Positions 1-12,243 are shown, counted from the first letter of the stretch. The stretch: DNA of 64,000 nucleotides from Brachycybe producta (GCA_036925085.1 JAUPFP010000003.1:4266979-4330978), one strand, 5' to 3'. A program made the numbers and translations. Notes: generated by a model from the sequence alone, not told the origin.

Positions 1-271
1 ACAAGATGGACGTGGATCTAGGCTCTTAACAATTTTTTTGTCATTTTATCACTCGATCAGCATATATTTAAGGTGCACATTGTACTTTGAAAACTTAATA
101 CTCGACAACTTTAAACATGAAAAATTAACATATTGCCGCCGCGACTGCTGTGTATTTTAAAAATTAACCGTTTTTTCTTTAACATTGGGGGTCTATGTTC
201 TCAATAGAAAAACGATGCTAGCGCTCTTTGCAGAGATCTTTAGAAGTAATTTTGCAATGTTAGCCTCTTAA
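1..271. repeat. Family B tip (1-25) abutting family A right arm (30-267)
   Basis: Positions 1-25 match the start of the family B element at 13881 in reverse complement. They are followed by TTAA (26-29) and then by the inner-to-outer part of a family A arm, ending tagcctc-TTAA (268-271). This is the right edge of a B element inserted at a TTAA inside an A element. The rest lies left of the window. Confidence 0.75.
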
Positions 272-1006
272 GAAAAATCGCCTTTATTAAGGAAAAGAGA
301 AAAAGAGATTTTTTTTGAAAAACATCTCTGATTGATATGTCTTAGTAATTTCAGTAATTCTTTTTTTATTTCCCGTCCATACTCCCCCCTCCTTTAGCTC
401 CATTTCCTAATTAACACGCTTCTTTAACGTTTTGCTAACTTAATTAATTAAATCTGGGTTATGTGAAAGTTTCTTTCGAGTTAGACCAAAATAATTAGAA
501 GCAGAAAGAACATCCAATTAAAAACTAACTATTCCCATCGTAATGTCATAAAGGCCTATTGAACCTCATCCACGTAACTTTAGACCAATTGAGAGGAGAA
601 CAAAAAAAAATTGCACTAAACATTTTCAACACTTTTAATTTTATAATAAAAATAATTAAATTATGCAAGACTTACATATTAAACTACACCCTCACCCCCA
701 CCCCCTAAGGTGCTCTCATATATGAAATAAAATCATCCCATCACCAGTTGGTACCACTTACTAATTAATTATAATTAATTAATTTAAAAAAAATTATATT
801 ATTATATGAATTATATGAACAAAATTTAAGAAAAAAATGTTACTTTGTTTCCCGATTTGGGTTATTTTAAAATTAAGAAAGAATAACTGAAGCAGAACTT
901 GTTTTATTCTCTAAATGGTTTTTTTTTTTGGATTGCAACAAATACTTTTATATCATTTTCAAGTCAACTGGAAAGAAAGTTTTGTTGCTTAAAAAAGGGT
1001 TATGTC
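272..1006. other. AT-rich stretch without recognised features
   Basis: It holds poly-A/T runs and palindromic TTAATTAATT tracts near 760-790. No coding signal or match to the other repeat families was seen. Confidence 0.5.
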
Positions 1007-1325
1007 TAGGGATGGGCCATTCGAATCCGCGAATCTTGAAAAGTATTCGAGATTCGAAAACTCGCGCTTATTTCGTCTTTCGAATCTTTCGAATCCTAAC
1101 CTTTCAAAAAACTTTGGTAAAATTAGTTTTAACTCCAATGACGTCCAATAGAAGCGTTCAATAACAAAAAAAAACCGGCAATTGTTGGCAATTTCGCTGA
1201 TTATCCGGATCACCACCTTGTGGCGACCCTGAGTGCCACACTGTGTTTTTTATTATTAATAATTTAATGTTTAATATTATTTCATTTATTTGTATCTTCT
1301 TAATGAATAATAGAGGATTCTTATA
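1007..1325. repeat. Family C hAT-like MITE, 3' truncated
   Basis: It starts tagggatgggcc and follows the family C consensus (CGAATC-rich tip, GACGTCCAATAGAAGCG block, GCCACACTGTG block, TTATTAATAATTTAAT block). It stops short of the other inverted end, next to a family G element. Confidence 0.75.
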
Positions 1326-1335
1326 AGAAGAAACG

Positions 1336-1568
1336 TACGGAGCCCCGTAAAAGACAAGTCTTTTTTTTTTTTGTATTTTATGTGAATTTTTAATCAAACT
1401 ATCTGACATTTCAAACAAAATATCAGAAATGTCAAACAAAATATCAGGAATTTCAAACAAAATATCAGAAATCTCAAACAAAATATCAGAAATTTCAAAT
1501 AAAATATATGAAATTTTAAACAAACTTCAGATAAAATAAAAAACTCATGACCGTTCCAGGGATCCGTA
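1336..1568. repeat. Family G element with 6-bp target duplication GAAACG
   Basis: The ends are tacggagccc and ggatccgta. Flanks 1330-1335 and 1569-1574 are both gaaacg. The interior is a short tandem array of a roughly 17-bp unit (AATATCAGAAATTTCAAAC-like). Confidence 0.75.
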
Positions 1569-1574
1569 GAAACG

Positions 1575-2374
1575 TGGCCTTTGCCTATGATAGTGAATAG
1601 GCGGGGGAGCCACGTTTGTTCTATTTTTTTTTTCCCCCACCAATTGAAATTGTTTCAAAAAGTCCAAATTTTTTCAGCCCATGCAATGGAAACAAGGCCT
1701 AAAAAGCTCCAAGTTTCTTTACCTCCAATAACTTTATCGCAGTTTGTTCCAGAGACAGTTTTGGCGCCTTGTTCAATTTCGCATTTGTTTCGTAATAATT
1801 TTTTTTTTTGGCCACAAAAATTACTCTTCCAGTTTCAGAAAAAAATGTTTTCTTTTAATAGGACATTATCATTTTTTTCAACCCCTTCTCTTTTATAATA
1901 AACAAATTGCACTAAAAGTTCAATCGGACACACATACATCATATACATAGATACAGTAAAGAAAGGAGGGAGGGTGGGTGGGTGTGGGTAGTCCTAAAAG
2001 TATTTCGGCCATGAGCTTCTTTTTCTAGTTTTTTGGATGACAAAACTTTAATTCGGTTCGCCTCGTATTGTTCAAAAGCGCGAAACACACACACAACTCA
2101 GTGGCCTGAAATGAAAATCGTACAATCACCTAAACCAACAACCGAAAAAGAGAGAAGATCTATGAGAGAAAAAAAAACAAAAAAACAATATACATTATAT
2201 TGTACAATAATATAAATAGGCCTACATTTTATACTTCGTGTTTTATACTTCGCCTACTAACATTACTGTGTCTGTGTGTGTGTGTGTTTAATTCGCCTAA
2301 TTATCAGTAATTAATGAAATTTAAATAAAGAAACAAACATAGAAATGTAGTAAAATCGAACAACAACAAGTTCG
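1575..2374. other. No gene recognised
   Basis: It contains a GGGTGGGT run (near 1968-1988), a (GT)n run at about 2267-2287 and homopolymers. Short open frames here are low complexity. Confidence 0.5.
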
Positions 2375-2735
2375 GAACCGGTTTAATCGGTTTGCGTTTT
2401 TTTTTTGTTTTTGGAAACCGGTGCTGATCAGTTCGTAGGTCTTGATGACGCGGTTCAAACTAGTTCCCAGATTTGCGCAGCACATTATAGTATTACGTAT
2501 ACTGTGTAAACATGCTAATGTCTTTGAACCGGTTTGTCAAGTTCGACGAACAGATCAGAACCGGTTCAAATCGGTTCCCATGCAGCACCTTAGTTAGAAG
2601 TGGCGAAGGGTACAACCGAACCGAATCTACTCGGTTCGGAACCAGTTTTTTTTTTTTTATAAGTGCGACCTATACTGGTGATTCAGTGTGAACCAGTTTA
2701 ATCGGTTCCAGTAATGGAACGTCGAACCACACAAC
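2375..2735. repeat. GAACCGGTT-rich repeat
   Basis: The words gaaccggttt and aatcggtt recur on both strands. A second copy lies at about 57240-57350 (cgaaccgaatctaatcggtt). It appears palindromic; no target duplication was found. Confidence 0.5.
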
Positions 2736-2822
2736 AAACCAATTAGAAGTTGCCGGTCGTCCTAAAAACGGGCGGAGCCAACTTCTGTTTGTCCCGATTT
2801 CTAATTGCCTGTCCTTAAAACA
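2736..2822. repeat. Family D MITE, half copy
   Basis: It has the right half of the D consensus: caattagaagttgccggtcg, then gggcggagccaacttctg, ending taattgcctgt. Confidence 0.7.
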
Positions 2823-3390
2823 TACAAAAAAAAAAATATTCCGGTGCCTTCCATTTCGTGTTAAACTGTTTCCACTTTAAAAGTTTCCAAATAGTTAATT
2901 AAAAAGTGCAGTTAAAAAAATATACAGTATATCAGGAATTTTTTTTAACCCTTCCCTTGTATGAGAGGTTAGTTGCTTTGCATGTTCATAGAGCACATAA
3001 TACTATAAACACGCAAAAAATATATTATTATTATTATGGAGAAAGAAAAAAAAACAAATAGTAGTTTTTCATGAATTCTTCTGAAACTCCATCTCCTCCT
3101 CCTCCTCCTCTTTTTTCTTCTTCCACAAATGGCGTGTAGAAAAATAAAAACACAAAACAGATACAGGAAGTAAAACAACTGTGCACTTTATAGGATGGTT
3201 TATTGTTACAAATAATATAAATATAATAATTCATAATCATAAAAGGTGGAAGGAGGAGGTGGAGGAGAATGGCGGGAAAATTATTTTCTATTCAGGCACG
3301 GAAAATTCGGACACAGTAAAATAAAAGTTCAGTTCAATTGTCCAAAAGTTCTTCCATTACAAAAATGTTTCAACTGTCATGTATCAGTTG
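2823..3390. other. No gene recognised; simple sequence
   Basis: A (CTC)n-like pyrimidine run lies near 3090-3120 and GGA-rich sequence near 3246-3275. The apparent reading frames are low-complexity artefacts. Confidence 0.5.
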
Positions 3391-3818
3391 AACGAATCCT
3401 AAATTGTATCGAATCCGAATCGGTTCTCGAATCTCGCGAATCTCTCGAATCCTATATTATTCATTAAGAAGATACAAATAAATGAAATTATATAAAATAT
3501 TAAATTATTAATAATAAAAAACACAGTGTGGCTTCACTCAGAGTCAGACCACAAAGGTGATGATATTGGTGATCCGGGTCCGACCACCGAAATTGCCAAC
3601 AATCGCCGGGTTTTTTTTTGTTTGTTTAGTGAACGCTGCTTCTATTGGACGTCAAATGGAGTTAAAAACTAATTTTACCATTGTTTTTAACAAGTTTTTT
3701 CTTAGGTTAGGATTCGAAAAATTCGAAAGAGACGAAAAAACGCGAGATTCGAGTTTTCGAATCTCAAATATTTTTCAACATTTCGCGGGATTCGAGGATT
3801 CGAAATGTCCCCATTCAT
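3391..3818. repeat. Family C hAT-like MITE
   Basis: It has both CGAATC-rich arms with the internal ACACAGTGTGGC and TTCTATTGGACGTCAA blocks. The terminal GGGAC motifs are eroded. Confidence 0.7.
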
Positions 3819-4539
3819 ACTAAAAGCATATAATTGCTTAATGACAAGTTAGGAATCGATCACACACGCAGAAAAAAAAAAATCCACAGAAAAAAGAATT
3901 ATTTATCTTAGGGCCTTGGCAACACAGGCGACTTTCGGCGACAAAATGAAGTCGAAGAAGGTCTCTCTGGGCTCTCCTCGTAATGTCTTTTTTTATGGAA
4001 AGACGCCAACCTTGGCACCCCCCCCGAACAATAAAAGGTGTCCTATTCTTTATGGGTTCTCCTTTATTGTAATGTGCGAAAACCTTTGAACGCAACGGAA
4101 AGCAGAAACATTTATCTGAATATTTCTATTTTCCCCGCTAATTTTCAAACATGTGGGGACCATATGCTCAGAAGCTTTTTTTCCCCATGACAAGGTCGTT
4201 CCAATTTAAACAGGTGATTGAAGCAGAACAATCTACCCACACAAGTTATGACAATATTTACATATTTCATGTAAACTTCTTTTTTTCAAAAGAAACATAC
4301 TTCATAATTCGAAGTGTTTTAACTTTCTAACTTCGAATTTTTTTTTTAAATATTAGGTGAATTTATGAGAGGGGCGGACAGCCCCATTGGGCAAAATCGC
4401 CCATTTTCCCCAATGGCAACTGCATTGGCTAATGCTATGCTCCATAGATGTTTTTATAAAATTTGGACCCAAAACCTTCAAGCGAACGGGTTTTTTTTAA
4501 AAAACAAACAAAATTCAAATTGTTTTTAAAACCAGAATG
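3819..4539. other. No recognised feature
   Basis: AT-rich sequence with a C8 run near 4018-4026. No coding or repeat-family match was identified. Confidence 0.4.
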
Positions 4540-4842
4540 TACGGAGCCCTGTAAAGGACAGGCGAAATTTTTTTCTAAATTTTGACATTTCAATTTGACA
4601 ATTCTCTCGACATTTCGACTTTTAATCTCTTTTATTCGGCCATGTTAATTATGCCATGTTGTGCGCACCATACTCTTAATAATTAAATTATTGCTGCTAC
4701 AAGAGGGCGCTTGCAATAATTTAATTATTAGAGTATGGTGCGCGCAACATGGCATAATTAACATGGCCGAAAAAAAAAAATTAAAAAGTCGACATGTCGA
4801 GATTTTAAAAAAAATCTCGCATGTCCTTTACGGGGCTCCGTA
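4540..4842. repeat. Family G element with long central palindrome
   Basis: The ends are tacggagccctgtaaaggac and gtcctttacggggctccgta. The centre is an almost perfect hairpin built from attcggccatgttaattatg and its complement. The possible 6-bp duplication is eroded (agaatg / gaaatg). Confidence 0.75.
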
Positions 4843-4867
4843 GAAATGTGTTTAGATTCTTATAAAC

Positions 4868-5012
4868 ATTTCAAACTGTTAATAAAAAGTTTATTTTGAA
4901 AGATATCAAAATCATGAAAACACATTTATCATCATCATCACAAACTATTCTAGTTTCTAAAACACTTCGATTTTTTTGGTCGTAATGTTTCTGTGCTGAA
5001 AAACGGTTCGCT
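4868..5012. repeat. Dispersed AT-rich repeat (family U)
   Basis: The block ctgttaataaaaagtttatt...ctagtttctaaaacactt recurs near 23138-23272, 38622-38740 and, more weakly, 31870-32080 and 51220-51275. Ends are not defined. Confidence 0.45.
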
Positions 5013-5072
5013 TGAATTTTTTTTTAATATTATTCCATTTATTTGTATCTTTTTAATGAATAATATAAGACT

Positions 5073-5580
5073 AGTTGGGGCAGCCCGTCATAAATGACGG
5101 GAGCAAAATTCACAGGCAATTGTGCCCAGCATTAGAATTTCTTTTCCTCCGCCCTTTTATGACGTCAGACCAAGTAACAAACCAATTAGAAATTGATGAC
5201 GTTCATGAAAGGGTGGAGCAAAAAAAATTCTAATGCTGGGCACAATTGCCGGTGATAAACTGTAGTTTAATTTTGCTACTATTATCCCCTCCCCTTTTTA
5301 CAGTATATTTGAAAGCGAAAATGAGTTTTTCATTTTCTCTGGTGTGCGCATGCGCGTCGTTTGTTCCTTTTTTACTCCTTTCATTTCAATTTCAGTCACC
5401 CCCTCCCACATTTCCCTCTCTCCCCCCTCCACACTTTCCAACATTTTTCCCCTCTCCAATTTAATATCATGGGGTTCTTGGATGGGAAGGGTGCAACATA
5501 TAGTTGACCTTGAGAAAAAGCGGTTCATTCATTTAAATAAATTCCGATGTTACACACACACAGACACAGACCTGACTTAA
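5073..5580 (+). repeat. Composite repeat P carrying a D variant at about 5111-5256
   Basis: It starts with the short hairpin cccgtcataaatgacggg, then gcaaaattc, the D variant (acaggcaattgtgcccagc ... gctgggcacaattgcc), then tagtttaattttgctac, a CT-rich stretch, gggttcttggatggg and a (CA)n tail. Full sister copies lie at 32607 and, inverted, at 61100. Confidence 0.75.
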
Positions 5581-5607
5581 TATATATAATAATAATAATA
5601 TAAGATT

Positions 5608-5680
5608 CTTATTATAAGAGGGATTCGAGAACCCTTTTAGGATTCGGATTCGAGAAAATTTAGGACTCGCCCGACCTCTA
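5608..5680. repeat. Family C tip fragment
   Basis: It has the right tip only: gattcgagaacccttttagg ... ctcgcccgacctcta. Confidence 0.65.
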
Positions 5681-6116
5681 GCGACAAGTATTGTGCGAAA
5701 TGTCCGAGATGGGCTGCCATAAATTTAGTGTATTGAAAAATAAAATAAAATTAATTATATAAAAAAGCTCACCTTGATAAAAGCAAAACAGAAAACTAAA
5801 CAAATAAAATCCAATTAGTTGAAGAAGTTTAAAATCACAAAATGGCATAACTTCTACACAAAACTGTAACTTGATTTGTGAAAAGAAAAAAATACAGAAA
5901 TAATTTCCAGTTTAAAAACTAAACAACAGTTTTTTTTTTTTTTTCAAAAGGAGTAAAAAAAAAAAAAGTTCACCTCTGATAACTTTGAAACCGGTGAACT
6001 TAAAAAAAAAGTTTCAAATATGAAGGAATGACGAAAAGTTATAAACACAGAAGAAACTTTCGACCAATCAGAAAATAGAAACCACGCAATGACGTCACCA
6101 TACACTAATTGAGAAC

Positions 6117-6153
<37 letters not shown>

Positions 6154-6726
6154 ATATTATTATATATTGAAGTTCATGCCTATTTTTGGTTGGTTTCAAT
6201 GTTAACCATTAATATTGTTGAAGCCTTTTTTTTTCTTTCTTTAATAAGAAAAGCCATAATAATAATAATAGGAAGCAACAAAAACAAAATGTTTTATGAG
6301 TTTTTAAACATTTGATGCTCTTGCTCTACCTATCCATCCATCCATATGATAATCAAAACCACAATAGAAAGGGCCAGAGATTCATTTTTAGGAGATTGAA
6401 AACTAAATATTCGGGCAAACTATACAGTATTCACCATATTTCGCCAAACAGACTTGAATAAAAATAAAAATAATAAAAATAATCAAACACTTGTTTATTT
6501 AAAAAAAATTAAATTCGGATATGTAGCACCTCGGCTGGAAAAGTGGCACAACTAAAAAAAGCCGCTTTTTTTGGGCCGGGGGGGGGGGAAGGTTAGGTTT
6601 AGGAGGGAATGAGTTTAAATCTCAATCTATTGTATGGGAGCCAAATAAACCGATATTTTGAATAGTCAAAAACGGTTTTTGCACTTGAGAAGCTCAGCAA
6701 ATTATAAGCTTCTCATAACTTTATAC
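5681..6726. other. No recognised feature; (TTA)n at 6117-6165
   Basis: AT-rich, with a TTA microsatellite and several homopolymers, including a G run near 6578-6588. Confidence 0.5.
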
Positions 6727-6893
6727 TAGGGATGGGACAATTCGAATCCTCGAATCTTGAAAAATATTCGAGATTCGAAAACACGAATCTTCGCGCTTTT
6801 TTCGAATCTTTCAAATCCTAACCTAAAAAAAACTGTAAAAACTTTGGTAAAATTAGTTTTAACTCCATTGACGTCCAATAGAAGCGTTCACAA
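6727..6893. repeat. Family C hAT-like MITE, left half
   Basis: It starts tagggatgggac and ends in the GACGTCCAATAGAAGCGTTC block, where a C12 run interrupts the consensus. Confidence 0.7.
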
Positions 6894-7159
6894 CCCCCCC
6901 CCCCCCCCAAAAAAAAGTGCTTTTTTGAGTTGTGTCACTCTTGCAGCCCAGGTAGGTGCGATGTGCGCATGTCGCGTAAGGACAATTCCACAAGAAACTG
7001 GCAAAAGTGCAACATGAGTTCGAGACAAAAAACACAATAAAACGCTAGAACAAGCAGTACTCAAGACAAAACCACAACAAAATTTGTTGTGACAAAAACA
7101 GAATTAGGTGTTTTGTTTTTGTTTAGCTATAGCTGTTCAACATAGACGTGCACAACAGC

Positions 7160-7648
7160 CTTTAAGGGTAGAACACACCAGGATGCTTCGTTGCGATACA
7201 ATGTTGCGAGTCTGAATCGCGTCAGTTGCAATTCAGAAGCCGCAATAATGTTGAAATGTTTGGGGGGCTTGAATCGCGTCGGTTCGGATTCATGTTTCTT
7301 GACTTCCATCAAAATGGGCAACATTTCAACATTGTTCATAGTGTGGACGCTGCTTTTTGAAACATGGACAAAGCCTTTTAAAGAGCTCAGTCTGCTATTA
7401 ATTATTAAAGACTTAAGACTGTTAAACTACTTGAGGACCTTCTTTGTAAAATTCACAACTAAATTATGTTTTGGAGATTTCGGAACTCCTGCTTCCCATC
7501 TATTAATTTCAGGGTGAACTGAATGTGGTTCTGATTCAGTGCCCACCGCCGTTTCTTGTTTTATTCGCCCCTCGTGATCAATGACAGTGGAAGCACATAT
7601 CGAAAGGGCCATTTCCGGCAGGTGCTAATGACATGGTGAAAGCCAGAA

Positions 7649-7710
<62 letters not shown>

Positions 7711-7852
7711 TTGAGTATAGGTGTCGAGACACGGAACAATGTTGCGGGTCTGAATCGCGTCAGTTACGATTCTGCCCCGCAACATTGTATCGGAGCAGCC
7801 CTGCAACAAATGTATCGCAACAAAGAATCCTGGTGTGTACTAATCCTTAGTG
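7160..7852. repeat. Family K inverted repeat containing (GA)n
   Basis: The outer arms carry acacaccaggat...gcgatacaatgttgcg and atgtatcgcaac...atcctggtgtgt. A (GA)n run occupies about 7651-7707. A short relative is at 13668-13788. Confidence 0.55.
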
Positions 7853-8205
7853 TTGCCTTGAATGTCTTAAAACAGGGGGGGGGGGTTCCCTATAGGCCTA
7901 CAAATCAATATCAATTCACAACAAGCGTCAATTGAAAAGCCAATAAAAGCAAATGAAATCAATTCAAAGTCAAGAAGAACCACACAACAAATGAATCAAA
8001 ACATCGATGCCTTTTTACCATAATTCGAACCTGACGGGATTCGTGTTCCTTCGGGAACTTCGATTTCTCAAAATGTCAAAAGCGGAGAGAAAAAAAAAAA
8101 GAGTATCCAAACCAGAGCCAAGAGGATCGGGCTTCACAGTGGTTTTTTCTTTACTTTTCCGATCATTGCACACACACACACACACACACCAACACAATAT
8201 TTGAC

Positions 8206-8412
8206 GCAGGCAATTAGAAAACGGGATAAACAGACGTTGGCTCCGCCTTTTTCATGACGAACTTCAACTTCTAATTGGTTTGTTGTGTGGTTCGACGTTG
8301 AAAAGGGCGGAGCATATGACGTCAGACTACATAACCAACCAATTAGAAGTTGCCGTTCATCATAAAAAAGGCGGAGCCAACGTCTGTTTATTCCGTTTTC
8401 TAATTGCCCTGT
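8206..8412. repeat. Family D MITE, Mutator-like, 9-bp duplication ATATTTGAC
   Basis: A 207-bp near-palindrome with ends gcaggcaattagaaaacggg and ccgttttctaattgccctgt. The flanks 8197-8205 and 8413-8421 are identical (atatttgac). A 9-bp duplication and extended inverted ends are the pattern of Mutator-like elements. Confidence 0.8.
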
Positions 8413-9070
8413 ATATTTGACCGGGGGGGGGGGGCGGGTTTGCCGAGATCGATACCATGTTTAGTTACAAAAGGGGGTCGAAAATAATAAACGCACCCGC
8501 CAGGTCAAGGGCGTGCGTAGGTGGAGGCGTCAGTTTATTTAAAGAACGTCCCATAAATCTAACTAACCGTCATACTGCGAAATCAAATTGCACTTGAAGA
8601 GAATCCTATTAATTATCCTAATTCAAAGTGCAGAAGAAGAAGAAAAAAAAAAAAATACCAAATTTTTCAAAGCTATTTCCGGCCACAACTCCACTGTCAG
8701 TATATTATTTTTGTTTTTTTTTCAAGGTCACCTTCTATATATATATATTTTTTTTTTTAATAATTATGATTAGAACAATGAGGAATAAAGAAAAATAAGG
8801 CCAAAATGAATCGATAGAAACGACCAGCATTTTTTTTTAAAAGAGAAAGGCAATCAAAGGAGTTCAATGACTGACATTTAAAAAGGAGAAACTCGTTCTA
8901 AATAATAATGTCTCATAGACATGCATAGACATATACATGTATGTAATAAAAAGCAGCAATCATCAGGAACAAAGTTAAACACTTAAACCCTCTGCGACAG
9001 GGTTCCAACTTCAACAATACTATTAAATGGTTTTTTTCTAAAACAAACTTTTCATTTTTAAAAAAACCGT

Positions 9071-9102
<32 letters not shown>

Positions 9103-9839
9103 GTTATTTTTCTTATTTTCCATTTCCCAACCTTACTAGTGTAGTAGTGTTGAAAATGAACGTGTTTTTTATTTTTTAAAAAACGGTTTTTATTTTTTAA
9201 AAAACGCTTTTTTTTATTTTTTTTATTTTTTTTATTTTCCATTTCCCAATTTACTATCAAGTTTTTTTTATAAGTTATCAAAGTTTATTAAGTGTGAAAC
9301 ATTTTTTAAAATAAAATTTAAAACATGTTTTTCAGATTTCCTATCATACAGTGAAGGTTAATTAAAATGACTTCAATCACGAATCTGACATAATTTATAT
9401 TCTTAATTCATTAATTTGCATTTCACTGCTTAATGTAAACTTTGTACTTTTCCCTATCATAAAACTGAAACCAATCAGGAATCAGGATTCACCACCCACA
9501 TATAACTAAAGAACGGCTTTTTTTTTTTGCATTTCCTCCCCCCCCCCCCCCAACCCCAGCTTTTCTTTTAAAAATAAAACATGATTTTCTAAAAAAAAAA
9601 ACGAACACTTTTTAATTTACATCTGGGGGGGGGGGGGGGAGGACACTTAAAACACATCAATTTTCTTTCTTTACTGCGTTTTTCATTTCCCGCCGTTTTT
9701 AACTTTTTCTTTCACCGTTTTTTTAAATTTTACAACACTACTATTAAACAAGGCACAAAAAACATGGCCATTTGTGAATACTCGCTTATATATATATATA
9801 TATATAAAAAAAAGGTCTAAAAAGTAAAACAAGACGTAA
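8413..9839. other. No gene recognised; long homopolymer tracts
   Basis: Includes G tracts at about 9081-9103 and 9626-9639, a C tract near 9538-9551 and T runs. The long minus-strand frame at 8913-9281 is a homopolymer artefact. Confidence 0.5.
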
Positions 9840-9960
9840 TCGTGTCTTGTGTTGTTAGTGTAGTGGTTAGTGTCTCGGACTCTCAACCGAAGGTTAGGGT
9901 TAAATCCCCGTGTAGTGTGGATTATATTTTCAAATAGTTCGGTGGACAAACAAACAAACA
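9840..9960 (+). repeat. tRNA-derived SINE-like sequence
   Basis: tagtgtagtggttagtgtct matches a pol III A box and D arm, and gggttaaatcc matches a B box at the right spacing. Between them is a 4-bp stem (tcgg/ccga) around a CTC-containing loop. The T-stem is weak and no acceptor stem closes. The tail is (caaa)n. This fits a SINE head, not a working tRNA gene. Confidence 0.5.
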
Positions 9961-10089
9961 AATTATGAAGTTAATAAATAACATCGAGTTATAACGAGAC
10001 TTTCGACATCGAAAACTTGTTCAGAAACGTGAAGTTCAAAATGACAAGTTTCTTTCTTGAGAACTGACCTTAGCTGTCATCTGATGGGG

Positions 10090-10340
10090 CTAGTTTACTA
10101 GCCGCTAGTAAAAGTGGTCAGTAATGCCGCATACACACTAGACTGGTTGTAGCCCTTTAGCAGCATAGTGAGAACTGCTACCAGCAGCTGCTTTCTCCAG
10201 CACGCTAGTGATTTGAACAGCAGCTGGTGAAGTTGGACATGTCCAACTTTGGCAGCTACCAGCTGGTCATGTGACTCCCTTCCTGCTGCTACCAGTGTGA
10301 ACCCTTTGTCTCTAGTAGTGGCACTAGTGGGTACTTGACA
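10090..10340. repeat. Imperfect palindrome rich in CAGCTG/ACCAGC
   Basis: Arms acacactagactggttgtag...and...ctactagtgtg-like sequences surround the centre ggacatgtcc. Probably a MITE; no target duplication was found. Confidence 0.4.
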
Positions 10341-10527
10341 CTCCATTGCTTGCGTTGGTTGGTTGGTTGGTTAGATTTTGTGTTTTTTGAAAGACGGTGA
10401 AACCGCCGGTTAAACAAAATAATATCAAAACTAATATTCCAAATAAAAGTAATACAACTTAGCACTAAAAACTAGCTAGTTGCCACATGATTATTACTAG
10501 TCCCGGGAAAGTAGACAGTAATAGCGG

Positions 10528-10734
10528 ACAGGCATTTAGAAATCCGGGACGAACTTCAGTTGGCTCCGCCCTTTTTATAACGAACGCAAGTTCTAATTGG
10601 TTGGTTATGTAGTCTGACGTCACATGCTCCGCCTTTTTCAACGTCGAACCACACAACAAACCAATTAGAAGTTGCCGGTCGTCATAAAACGGGCGGAGCC
10701 AACTGAAGTTCGTCCAGGATTTCTAAATGCCTGT
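10528..10734. repeat. Family D MITE with 10-bp duplication GTAATAGCGG
   Basis: 207 bp, with ends acaggcatttagaaatccgg and ccaggatttctaaatgcctgt. The flanks 10518-10527 and 10735-10744 are both gtaatagcgg. Confidence 0.82.
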
Positions 10735-10846
10735 GTAATAGCGGCCACTTCTAAAACTAGCCTCGCGACAACCGGGCTTTACAAGGAACCCAAGGACATT
10801 TGATAAATGCAAATATTTACCTTTCCCACCCCACCCCCTCTTCTAC

Positions 10847-11033
10847 AGGCAAGTAAAGATAGTAAGATACAGTCGTTTGCTCCGCCCCTTTTATAAGGAC
10901 CCGCAACTTCTAATTGTTTTTTTATGTGGTCTGACGTCATATGCTCCGCCCTTTTCAATTTCCAACTGGTTGATATTTGGTCTGACGCTCATAAAAAGGG
11001 GCGGGGCAAACGACTGCATCTCCCTGTCTTTAC
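10847..11033. repeat. Family D-related palindrome, GATACAGTCGTTTGC subtype
   Basis: The ends are acaggcaagtaaagatagta and tccctgtctttac. It shares the GGGCGGAGC/CTTCTAATTG core with family D. The same subtype recurs at 41504-41634 and in part at 45480-45560. Confidence 0.65.
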
Positions 11034-12243
11034 AACACACGCATATCGCACTTTGTTTTGGCGCGCCACGCACGCGCCAACTTATCTTTCATACAAAACA
11101 AACAAGCCACATGTATTGGGCGCACGTGCCCGCTCCCTTCTCCTCCCCCAAAACGTGACGTTTTTCTTTCTTTCGTTAGAAATGAATTTACCTTCTTCAC
11201 GTGCCGTCCATAACGATTGCCAACGCGAAATTACACCTCGATATCGACCACGAACCGCCGAAAACAAAAAAATGTGAGGATAACTCAAAATATAAAAAAA
11301 GTACGGTTAAAATGGCGAACGAGGTCAAACTCGTACTTTTTTTTTTACAAAAACAAGATTTTCTTTAGAGAAAGAGCAACAGATTAATTAAAAACAACAA
11401 AAAGAGAACAAACTTTTGAATTTTCTCGATTTTTTTTACCGAATAAACAAGAGCGCGATTCAAATATTGCGTTATTACACATTTAACTTTAACATTAGGA
11501 CGTTGATTTTGAAACGTAAAACTCGTGCAACTTTCACTTAGAAACACAACTTTCGTAAATTCACAACGCAAGAGAGAGAGAGACGACTAGCCAACTGTCC
11601 ATCTAAACAAAACAAACAACCATTTTGATCGATAATATCGATTTAAGAAATTGGATCGATCTTTTGAAAGATCGATTTTAAAAAATCTGAATAAACCAAA
11701 TCTATGAAGGTAAAGCAACTCCATGTTTAAAAAAACCGCCGAAAGTGAGTGAAGAATCGTCTGCTTTTTGAAGCTAAAGACATCTTTCTAAAACCGACAT
11801 GCATTAAGTAAACTGAATCGTATTTGTAATTGAAGCACTAAGTACAATTTGCGCCATCTATTGGCTAAACTCGGTTTTGGCACACAATGCTTCGCAAGAA
11901 AAGTTATCTGTTGAGTTACTTCCATATATATTTATCATGGAACAAACGGCACAGGCAAGGGGGCCGACATGGAAGAAAATCATGTACGAGATTTACAAAG
12001 ATTCACAGCAGATCGTATGTTACTGTACGGAAAGCCATTTTAATGTTTTATCCGCGTTCGACTGGATTAACAGAATAGAATAAAAATCTTAAACTGCAGT
12101 AAAATGCAGATAAAATTGCCTGTACGAGATTCAACCCCCATTGCCCAGAGGACTGTAACTATTCGGCACATGCGCAGTTCGGTTGGTCACTTTATTATAA
12201 AGTCTATGTATCAGGTTCGGTTACGATTTCCAGATGCGCATTG
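11034..12243. other. No gene; includes a family J core fragment at about 11945-12100
   Basis: The segment caagggggccgacatggaag ... gtaaaatgcag matches the middle of the J repeats at 58.6 and 63.4 kb. The rest is unassigned. Confidence 0.45.

Noticed and set aside
3034-3240. Gly/Arg-rich minus-strand frames
   Set aside because: Produced by a CTC/TTC pyrimidine run; no conserved motif.
4661-4843. Small plus-strand frame
   Set aside because: Lies wholly in the family G palindrome.
9840-9960. Functional tRNA-Glu(CTC) gene
   Set aside because: A and B boxes are present, but the acceptor stem does not close, the anticodon stem is imperfect and the tail is SINE-like.
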